A stretch of DNA of 44,060 bases from a virus. The notes below the pieces were generated by a model that saw nothing but the letters and a program-made list of their open reading frames with translations, did not search any database and was not told the origin of the DNA. The DNA is taken from IMG/VR virus record IMGVR_UViG_3300022857_001013, positions 1 through 44,060 of that record; one strand, written 5' to 3'. Below are positions 30,639 to 37,041 of the stretch, one piece after another (the first letter of the stretch is position 1; every line of letters starts with the position of its first letter). The translations under genes and the position numbers were made by a program.

Positions 30639-31207
30639 ACTATTAGTTTAAGCTTTAATCTTAAAAAATCAACCCATAGATTTAAGGAGTGGGCCCTTAT
30701 TTCTTTATTTAACCCCTCTATATTAATAAAAGATGTTTCTGATAGATTAAACGATGATTCACTTATTATCTTCCCTTCATCTACAGCGGGTACTACTTCA
30801 TGTATAACAGAGCCAGCCTCGGTATAATTATCTATATTAACCCATATTCTCTCAACTGGATCTTTACCTCGTAGTTCCGGATATTGTGAAATAAGACCCG
30901 GATGACCGTTATATATATTATAATTACTACAAATCTCAGGTGGTATAATTTTTAACCATCCATTTAAAGTAACTATACACTTACTACCGCAATCTTTTAA
31001 AATTTCCTTATATGTATCTATTGTAACATTAGGACCAGTCATAATACATCGATTTTTATCTGAGTGTTCATACTCAGATAAAAGTTTCGGTGATATATTT
31101 GATATGGTATTATTAGAAACAATAACGTCTGGAAATCTTCCGATGCGTCTAGATATATCCAATATCTCTGAACCAGTTTGACTAAAAAATGCTATCCAAT
31201 ACTTCAT
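30635..31207 (-). CDS. dpdN: Formyltransferase, candidate dPreQ1 formyltransferase DpdN, 190 aa
   Basis: Belongs to the formyl-tetrahydrofolate-dependent formyltransferase fold (PurN, Fmt). YNGHPGLISQYPELRGKDP carries Asn100 and His102, equivalent to the PurN catalytic Asn and His in 'N.HPSLLP.YPG'. EAGSVIHEVVPAVDEGKIIS supplies the Asp (Asp143) of 'D.G.I'. The N-terminus lacks the phosphate-binding 'SG.GSN' loop of true PurN (here FSQTGSE), which argues against glycinamide ribotide as substrate. It lies between the DpdA-like gene (8-nt gap) and the P-loop gene (4-nt overlap), with queF following. Published work proposed a formyltransferase, DpdN, that formylates preQ1 in phage DNA. Family is clear, substrate inferred. 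Confidence 0.75.
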   Translation of the reverse strand: MKYWIAFFSQTGSEILDISRRIGRFPDVIVSNNTISNISPKLLSEYEHSDKNRCIMTGPNVTIDTYKEILKDCGSKCIVTLNGWLKIIPPEICSNYNIYNGHPGLISQYPELRGKDPVERIWVNIDNYTEAGSVIHEVVPAVDEGKIISESSFNLSETSFINIEGLNKEIRAHSLNLWVDFLRLKLKLIV

Positions 31208-31215
31208 AAGTTATA

Positions 31216-32019
31216 TTAAGGGTTTAGTATATGATTAAATTTCCGCATATTGTATTCTATTAAATCCAGTGTATCCTTAGACGGTGTATCCCCATCAATG
31301 AAATCCTCATTATCAGCTAAATGTACTTCTTCTGTGAGACCTAAATTACCTGCATATTTTAGCGATTTAAGTCCAGCTATAACAGGGTTGCTCGTATCTA
31401 CAGACCTTATATTATATATATTATTATTTTTGTAGTAACTAAACTCTCTAGCAAGAGAGCAACCTAAGAGATGGTGAGGCTTATCCCAGTTCCAAATTCC
31501 AGCTGATATGAGGGTTTCAATTAACCTAATTCTACCACTTACTCTCATATCTGCTACAGACTTACCATGGCCAGTATATTCAAAATATTTCATATCAAAT
31601 GATATGGCAATATAATCGGCATTTTCGCTCATATGCTTATAACAGTTTACAATTTCTTGGTATGTTGTCCCTTGTACCGTTCCAATCTGTAGACCTGCTA
31701 CATTTTTAAAATTAGCGTTCCAACGCTGAAAATTAAATATGGTCTCTTCCGAGTCTTCTAATACATCTGGAACTATATAATATGTCGGTTCTAGTTTATC
31801 AATCCATTTTGAATATTGCTTAGGGTCAAATGATTTTTTGAGCTCATATATACTATTATCTAAGATTACCTCACGATCATTTAATAAAGCTACCTTAAAA
31901 AAATTATAATATCTATCGTATCTGTCAAAATGATGTACCAGCGCATAATCATAATCTGTGTGTTGTTGAACCATCCCCATTAAATTTATAGGGGCCTCAT
32001 GAGCTTTCATTATATTCAT
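31216..32019 (-). CDS. dpdA: DpdA-like DNA/tRNA-guanine transglycosylase, 267 aa
   Basis: TGT-superfamily pattern in a short protein. VILDNSIYEL (Asp54) is followed by YIVPDVLED (Asp85) and GLQIGTVQG ending at 117. Then HLLGCSLAREFSYY leads to RSVDTSNPV with Asp208, placed like the catalytic Asp of TGT enzymes. The family swaps a guanine for a 7-deazaguanine; DpdA members act on DNA. There is no zinc site of the tRNA TGT type (no C-x-C-x2-C cluster), favouring a DpdA-like protein over a tRNA enzyme. It heads the operon with the formyltransferase, P-loop and QueF genes. Similarity is by motif and context, so the exact subfamily is open. Confidence 0.72.
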   Translation of the reverse strand: MNIMKAHEAPINLMGMVQQHTDYDYALVHHFDRYDRYYNFFKVALLNDREVILDNSIYELKKSFDPKQYSKWIDKLEPTYYIVPDVLEDSEETIFNFQRWNANFKNVAGLQIGTVQGTTYQEIVNCYKHMSENADYIAISFDMKYFEYTGHGKSVADMRVSGRIRLIETLISAGIWNWDKPHHLLGCSLAREFSYYKNNNIYNIRSVDTSNPVIAGLKSLKYAGNLGLTEEVHLADNEDFIDGDTPSKDTLDLIEYNMRKFNHILNP

Positions 32020-32054
32020 ATATTAATTATACGGTGGATCCTTTGAGTTTCCAC

Positions 32055-32062
32055 AATAAATA
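32055..32062 (+). promoter_or_regulatory. Late-promoter-like octamer upstream of baseplate operon
   Basis: AATAAATA, then 6 nt, then the ATG at 32069. It lies in the divergent gap between the DpdA operon and the baseplate genes. Confidence 0.45.
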
Positions 32063-32068
32063 TAATAA

Positions 32069-32638
32069 ATGATAAGTTCATCAATATTTAATTTTCTATT
32101 TGTAAAGAATGATTTGTTTTTTATATTAACTGACAATATAACTGTATATAGTAGCCAAATTTTAAATTTACTTGAAGACCGTGTAACTGAGAATAAAACT
32201 AACAAATCGCGTAATATTGAAGCCGCCGCAGTTTTACGAGATTTATATAATAGTAATATAAGTATTCCGAGAATTAAGGCAGAACGAGTAATACCGACAA
32301 GCGACTCAGTCGCTTCCGTTGCCGCAATTTTCGAGTTCAGATTAGACACTGAAATTTCGAGGTTATTAGCTAATTCAACTGTAGCTAATATAAATAAATT
32401 AAAGAGATCTCAACAGTATTTTGCAGATAGTTTTATTAGGGCAGTATATACTGCAGAGTCTGGAATAATAGAAGATGTTTTGATAACATCTGGGTTAAAT
32501 ATAGATATACAAAACTTAAGTGCAGTAAATAAAGAAAATCTTAAGAATTCAAACCTCGGCACACATGGTAAACTGGATATACGAGACAAGACAGATGATT
32601 TTGCAACACTTACACGGGAGAAATGGTACATACAATAA
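32069..32638 (+). CDS. Hypothetical protein preceding the baseplate spike, 189 aa
   Basis: I do not recognise the family. It begins MISSSIFNFLFVKNDLFFIL and is mostly helical and charged. ENKTNKSRNIEAAAVLRDLY and IFEFRLDTEISRLLANST are clear helices, and the end FATLTREKWYIQ is basic. The N-terminal ~25 residues are hydrophobic but lack a cleavage site or lipobox. The stop codon is followed directly by the ATG of the gp5-like gene, so the two are coupled. A baseplate or tail-tube adaptor is a reasonable guess from position. It could also be a chaperone for the spike. Confidence 0.6.
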   Translation: MISSSIFNFLFVKNDLFFILTDNITVYSSQILNLLEDRVTENKTNKSRNIEAAAVLRDLYNSNISIPRIKAERVIPTSDSVASVAAIFEFRLDTEISRLLANSTVANINKLKRSQQYFADSFIRAVYTAESGIIEDVLITSGLNIDIQNLSAVNKENLKNSNLGTHGKLDIRDKTDDFATLTREKWYIQ

Positions 32639-35600
32639 ATGGACGATAATAACGAAAAACAATACCACGGATTCTATAAGGGTCTAGTTGTTCAAAATAA
32701 CGATCCAGCCAGAGCTGGTAGAATAAAGATTTTTATACCTAGTATAATGTCTAATGTTATTGAGAAGGAAAAATTAACGAATGAAGATACAAAAGAATAT
32801 ATAGATTTCAAAAATTTATTTAGTGACGGCACTGATGCATTTAAAGATAAAAAAGCATTAACTTTTCTTAAAAATAACTTATTATGGGCCCGGCAAATGT
32901 CCCCTCTTCTGGGGACCGGGAGCGGGGTAACTTATAGGCATCAGGATAATCTAAATACTACATCTGATAGTAATAACCGAGAAGAGTTCCCAGATAATAA
33001 AAAAATGGAAGGTTATCCGTTATCTATACCACCATTTTTTCAGCCGGGGGGTCATCAGGGCATAGAGCCAGCAATAACTGGTAATAAAAATTTAAAAGAT
33101 GTACCTACGATTCGTACAGACTTAGATAATAAATCGTTCGCTCCAGAACTAGGGTCAGGTCAAGCTAAAGGCATTTTTTCTATCCCAAGTGTAAATGCAT
33201 ATGTTTGGGTATTTTTTGATGGGGGCGATTATGATAAGCCAGTATATTTTGGATATGATCATAGTGATGACCAATGGAGAGGCATGTATGAAGCCGATCA
33301 AAAGGGACATAGAGGCGACAGCTATCCTAATATATATGAAAATGGTAAGACTGATGAGATTGAAAAGGATAGTATTTTATTAAGAAATAAGATTATATTT
33401 AATTTTAAATCGGGACGTTTATTGTTTGATGAAACAGATTATAAGCAGCGTATACAATTATCATATAGAAATGGCTCTAACTTTGAATTTGACCCTACAG
33501 GCTATAAGTTATATGTTCAAGGTAAGGGTAGTGAGCTAGTGAATGGTAATAAATTCTTGACAGTAAATGGAGACTATATTGGAAGAATTAAAAGAAATTC
33601 TAATATCACTATTGATAAAGATCTAGATCTCCGCGTAGGTAGTAGAAACGAAGAAACCTATAGAGAAGCGCGACGAGTATATTTAGATCGTTCTAAGATG
33701 CTTCATAATTTTAGAAAAAAAAGAACAGCTGGGCCTATACAGGAGCCGGAAGATGTGGATTATTATAAGCCGGTTCCATTTAATTATCTGCTAGGTATAC
33801 ATAGCCCGTTAGATCCAGGGTCTGAAGCTAGAATACACAATCTTAGTTTATATAATTCCGCTGCTAATAATAAGACCAATATATTACTGCCTGGTACCCC
33901 GCTATATACCCCAGCTACATTCAACAGAATATATTCTTCTTCTGCTAGTGTTAGGGGGCAACTCGCCCCTACTCCGGATTGTTCATTTACATTTGCAAAT
34001 ACCCACTTAGGTATATCTGAGACATCGAGAAACATGCCAGCTTTTTTGTTAGACTCTTACGATGGTAATATAGTATCTTCAGACTATAATTATAATAATT
34101 CCAAATTTAGAGTAGGTTTAGGTGACCCCAGAATGCCTATAAATGCGAAGAGTAAATCTAATAAACTTTACAAACAACGACATTGGCTATTCAAAACTAA
34201 TCCAAAAAAATCAACAGGGTCTCCATTAGCTTTTAATAGAAAGAATCGTATATCTCGGGTTGATATGAGAGATCAACAAAACAAAAGCCCAGCGTCTGCA
34301 GGAGGTATATATGAGGATAACCCTAAAACTTCAAAGGAAGATAGGGCGCAGGAGCTAGTCAAGCTTAATATTCAATTAGATAAAATATTAGCGGAAGATG
34401 AAACTGGAGGTGATGCTCGATTTGAAGTTACAAGAGATGCTTATTTTGATGTTGGTGTAATTACAAACGACTTCCCGGCAATTAGAGTAGACCCAGAAGG
34501 GGGATTGGTTTTTGCTGGCGTACATACTACAGCATCTGGCGGTTCTAATGTTTATAAATCTACGCCGATATATGAAGAGACTCAAAATAGCTCTAATATA
34601 CCAGTAGGTAACGTTGGATTTAACTTTGGAAATTCATTTAGTACTACAGTTGGGTCGGGAGGTATCACATTTAAAACGACCGGAGTTGTAGAGTGTAATG
34701 GCATAGCTACTAGATTGTCAGGTACACACTCGCTAGAGCTAACAACTGGAGGCAATGCGAGGCTGACTGCCGGTAGATCACTTATAATATCTGCAGATAC
34801 TATTTGTATGAAGCAATCAAACGATATGCAATTAGGTATAGGCGGGTCTATGGGGATTGAGAATAATCTGACCGTCGCAGGTAGCACTATTTTAAATGGT
34901 GAGACTTATGTGCAGCACATCACTGCTCCGGTCGAGATGCAGGTAACTGAGCAAATCAGTAATTTACAGGCTCGAACAAAATCCACAGAGCATGTAGCAT
35001 ATTTTCCGGAGGGTATGGTAATAGGTAAATTATCCACTCAAGATTGTCAAGCTATTGTTGCTGCTGCAGAGTCTGGGTCTGGTTCGGTATCTATTAGAGC
35101 ATGGACTGACACAGATGGTAGTGCAAAATTAGGAGAGCCCCCATCATATAAATATAGTATGGAGTTAGACGAATATATAATTGAGCCAGGGACTGGGTAT
35201 AATGATATAACAGATACTAATAGATCTGGGGATAGACGAAACTCTAAACTACTCAATGATGATGGTCTACCTACTACATCTTGGAAGCTACAGAATGACA
35301 ACTGGGTGCAGATTGCCGGTAAAAGTAGTAATTCGGTACCTATATTTGGTACTGATAGACTAACATCAATTGAAGTAGAGATGCACAGCCATCAATTTAA
35401 GAATTTACCGCTCTCTCTAAGAACATCTCATGAAGATGTATGTCTAGAAGCTTCTGATGTAGAATCCTATGCAGATATTAAATCTATAAGGAAAGGAAAT
35501 AAACATGGTAAGGTCTTAGTGAAAGACTATGGGGATTCAGAGAGGCATAAAAATATTATGAAGCATCTTGAAAATAGTAGAGATTTGAAAACTACTACAA

Positions 35601-35686
35601 GTAATGAAATAAAAAAAGCGCAGCTCCGAGGAACTGCGCTACCATCAATGATGGATGAAGTACAAAATAAAGTAAATATTAGCTAA
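32639..35686 (+). CDS. 5: gp5-like baseplate central spike protein, 1015 aa
   Basis: The N-terminus carries the spike OB-fold signature: HGFYKGLVVQNNDPARAGRIKIFIPSI, which in gp5-type proteins reads 'G.V.dN.DP...GRv.V.vP'. Its second half is FSIPSVNAYVWVFFDGGDYDKPVYFG. The middle has beta-prism-like repeats, for example GNKFLTVNGDYIGRI and SLIISADTICM. EMHSHQF lies near the C-terminus. No lysozyme motif is visible, unlike T4 gp5 (575 aa), so wall digestion is not supported here. It should form the trimeric needle below the tail tube. A minus-strand terminator is embedded in its 3' end. Confidence 0.8.
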   Translation: MDDNNEKQYHGFYKGLVVQNNDPARAGRIKIFIPSIMSNVIEKEKLTNEDTKEYIDFKNLFSDGTDAFKDKKALTFLKNNLLWARQMSPLLGTGSGVTYRHQDNLNTTSDSNNREEFPDNKKMEGYPLSIPPFFQPGGHQGIEPAITGNKNLKDVPTIRTDLDNKSFAPELGSGQAKGIFSIPSVNAYVWVFFDGGDYDKPVYFGYDHSDDQWRGMYEADQKGHRGDSYPNIYENGKTDEIEKDSILLRNKIIFNFKSGRLLFDETDYKQRIQLSYRNGSNFEFDPTGYKLYVQGKGSELVNGNKFLTVNGDYIGRIKRNSNITIDKDLDLRVGSRNEETYREARRVYLDRSKMLHNFRKKRTAGPIQEPEDVDYYKPVPFNYLLGIHSPLDPGSEARIHNLSLYNSAANNKTNILLPGTPLYTPATFNRIYSSSASVRGQLAPTPDCSFTFANTHLGISETSRNMPAFLLDSYDGNIVSSDYNYNNSKFRVGLGDPRMPINAKSKSNKLYKQRHWLFKTNPKKSTGSPLAFNRKNRISRVDMRDQQNKSPASAGGIYEDNPKTSKEDRAQELVKLNIQLDKILAEDETGGDARFEVTRDAYFDVGVITNDFPAIRVDPEGGLVFAGVHTTASGGSNVYKSTPIYEETQNSSNIPVGNVGFNFGNSFSTTVGSGGITFKTTGVVECNGIATRLSGTHSLELTTGGNARLTAGRSLIISADTICMKQSNDMQLGIGGSMGIENNLTVAGSTILNGETYVQHITAPVEMQVTEQISNLQARTKSTEHVAYFPEGMVIGKLSTQDCQAIVAAAESGSGSVSIRAWTDTDGSAKLGEPPSYKYSMELDEYIIEPGTGYNDITDTNRSGDRRNSKLLNDDGLPTTSWKLQNDNWVQIAGKSSNSVPIFGTDRLTSIEVEMHSHQFKNLPLSLRTSHEDVCLEASDVESYADIKSIRKGNKHGKVLVKDYGDSERHKNIMKHLENSRDLKTTTSNEIKKAQLRGTALPSMMDEVQNKVNIS
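35611..35640 (-). terminator. Minus-strand terminator embedded in the gp5-like coding region
   Basis: On the minus strand, AGCGCAG and CTGCGCT form a 7-bp stem with an inner TCC/GGA stem, and TTTTTTT follows (plus-strand A run 35611-35617). It terminates the minus-strand transcript of the gene at 35698-35961 and lies ~46 nt inside the convergent spike gene. Confidence 0.8.
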
Positions 35687-35697
35687 TACTAAATATA

Positions 35698-35961
35698 TTA
35701 CTTATTATTTGACCCACGTCTTATTGTATTATTTTCGTTTAAATCTGTTATTGATTGATCTAAAAACGCTCTCCAGGCTACCAGTCCAGGCATTGTTACT
35801 GAAGCAAATTTAGTAAACCAATGCATTATATGCATATTTGCTATATCTTCTATTGGTATACTGTTAAATTCGTTTATCATTGTCGTAAGCATAGCTATGA
35901 CAATATAAAGAATTAACCTCATGTTAACGCCACGGTTTGAAGGCTTGTTACTTGTGCTCAT
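35698..35961 (-). CDS. Small membrane protein (possible holin-like), 87 aa
   Basis: The start is set at the complement of 35961, giving MSTSNKPSNRGVNMRLIL. The longer in-frame reading would run through the promoter octamer. Residues ~14-32 (MRLILYIVIAMLTTMIN) form a membrane span; a second weaker one is around TKFASVTMPGLVAWRAFL. The tail DQSITDLNENNTIRRGSNNK is soluble and ends basic. The two-span small layout could fit a holin or another inner-membrane phage protein, but there is no lysozyme nearby to support that. An exact TATAAATA on the minus strand is 5 nt upstream of the ATG. A terminator follows its stop. Confidence 0.6.
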   Translation of the reverse strand: MSTSNKPSNRGVNMRLILYIVIAMLTTMINEFNSIPIEDIANMHIMHWFTKFASVTMPGLVAWRAFLDQSITDLNENNTIRRGSNNK

Positions 35962-35966
35962 CCATA

Positions 35967-35974
35967 TATTTATA
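35967..35974 (-). promoter_or_regulatory. T4-type late promoter on minus strand, 5 nt from ATG
   Basis: Exact TATAAATA on the minus strand followed by TATGG and the ATG at 35961. Under T4 late-promoter geometry the transcript would begin at the start codon, giving a leaderless mRNA. Confidence 0.55.
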
Positions 35975-35979
35975 GCGTA

Positions 35980-36016
35980 TACAAGTATAACCTCCAATTC
36001 TGGAGGTTATTTGTAT
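35980..36016 (-). terminator. Probable hairpin terminator after nrdB
   Basis: A TAACCTCCA/TGGAGGTTA stem with loop ATTC extends outward through ATACAA/TTGTAT with a 2-nt bulge. It lies directly after the nrdB stop (36022) on the minus strand. No strong T run follows, so it may be a weak terminator or an mRNA-stabilising end. Confidence 0.55.
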
Positions 36017-36021
36017 ATATA

Positions 36022-37023
36022 TTAGAAATCGTCATCTAGAGCTCCCGCTGACTGATAGTCAATTACCCGAGTCTCAAAGAAGTTTTTTGCTTTAATAAGA
36101 TCTTGTACCTCTGATAAGAAGTCGAAGGGGTTTGTATCATTAGGGAATCTATAATCTAGACCGATACCTTCAAGCCTTCTATTACCTATATATTGCATAT
36201 ATTTAACAAACATATCTGAATTAAGCCCTAACACACCACGAGGTAATACATCCTTTGCATACGCAATCTCTAAATCGACAGCTGTCTTTAAATACCCAAC
36301 CAACTCATCCTGAAAGTCTTTAGTCCATATTTCCGGATTTTGCTTTATTATAGTTCTTATAAGTTGGGAGCCAAATTGAATATGTAGAGATTCATCTCTG
36401 AGTGTATATTCAATTTGCTCTCCAATCCCTGGTAGTTTAGATTTTAATGCTAATAACATTGCAAACCCAGAGAAGAAGAAAGTTCCCTCACATACAATCC
36501 AGAACAGAAAGCAGGACTTTAAGAGAGCCTTAACTCCTTCAGGTGTAGATGAATCAATATCGTTGATATTGACATCTCTTGTAACTTCCATTAAAAAGTT
36601 ATCTTTAGCAGCAATAGACGGTATATTTTCATATGCTTCGTATACATCTTCAGCTTTAAGATCTGTAATAGAGTCGCACATATATACAATAGTATCGTTA
36701 TGCAAACACTCCTCCCAAATCTGTCTAGCCATATATTGTCTACATTCTGGGTCAGTTATATATTTAAATAGCGTAACTAAATTATTACCTACTAAAGATT
36801 CAGATCCAGCAAAAAAACCGAGGCATCGACGCACAACCAATTTTTCATCAGCTGTCAACACACCATTACTCCAGTTTTGTATATCTCTTGTCATCCCTAT
36901 ATCCTCAGGATTCCAATTATTATTTTTTCCTCTCTTATACAGATCCCATGCCCATTTATTAACATGGGGTAGTATCTGATTTACCCCCTCTTGTACTTCT
37001 CCAAATATTTTCCCTGTTTTCAT
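36022..37023 (-). CDS. nrdB: Ribonucleotide reductase small subunit NrdB, radical Tyr replaced by Ile, 333 aa
   Basis: Class I R2. Metal ligands by position are Glu75 (SESLVGNN), Glu105 and His108 (WEECLHND), Glu179 (VCEGTFFF), and Glu211 with His214 (RDESLHIQFG). The first ligand is Glu rather than Asp, and the block after His108 reads NDTIVYMCDS. That is the layout of the Chlamydia class Ic R2 ('EEAVHTHTFLYICES'), which uses a Mn/Fe centre and has Phe instead of the radical Tyr. Here that position is Ile112. The C-terminal tail ends DYQSAGALDDDF, suited to binding NrdA. It is 18 nt downstream of nrdA and probably in the same operon. Confidence 0.93.
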   Translation of the reverse strand: MKTGKIFGEVQEGVNQILPHVNKWAWDLYKRGKNNNWNPEDIGMTRDIQNWSNGVLTADEKLVVRRCLGFFAGSESLVGNNLVTLFKYITDPECRQYMARQIWEECLHNDTIVYMCDSITDLKAEDVYEAYENIPSIAAKDNFLMEVTRDVNINDIDSSTPEGVKALLKSCFLFWIVCEGTFFFSGFAMLLALKSKLPGIGEQIEYTLRDESLHIQFGSQLIRTIIKQNPEIWTKDFQDELVGYLKTAVDLEIAYAKDVLPRGVLGLNSDMFVKYMQYIGNRRLEGIGLDYRFPNDTNPFDFLSEVQDLIKAKNFFETRVIDYQSAGALDDDF

Positions 37024-37025
37024 AT

Positions 37026-37033
37026 TATTTATA
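37026..37033 (-). promoter_or_regulatory. TATAAATA on the minus strand just before nrdB
   Basis: Exact TATAAATA ending 2 nt before the nrdB ATG and overlapping the end of the nrdA-nrdB gap. As a promoter it would start inside the nrdB start region, so it may be coincidental in this AT-rich gap. Confidence 0.3.
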
Positions 37034-37041
37034 GTTAAAAA

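Noticed and set aside
30635-31207. Reading the formyltransferase as PurN for purine synthesis
   Set aside because: The N-terminal phosphate-binding loop of PurN is missing, and the operon context favours a deazaguanine substrate. PurN-like purine synthesis remains a fallback.
32023-32349. Minus-strand frame of 108 aa opposite the 189-aa gene
   Set aside because: It would overlap the start region of the baseplate operon and the DpdA-like gene's upstream region; composition looks like antisense of a helical protein.
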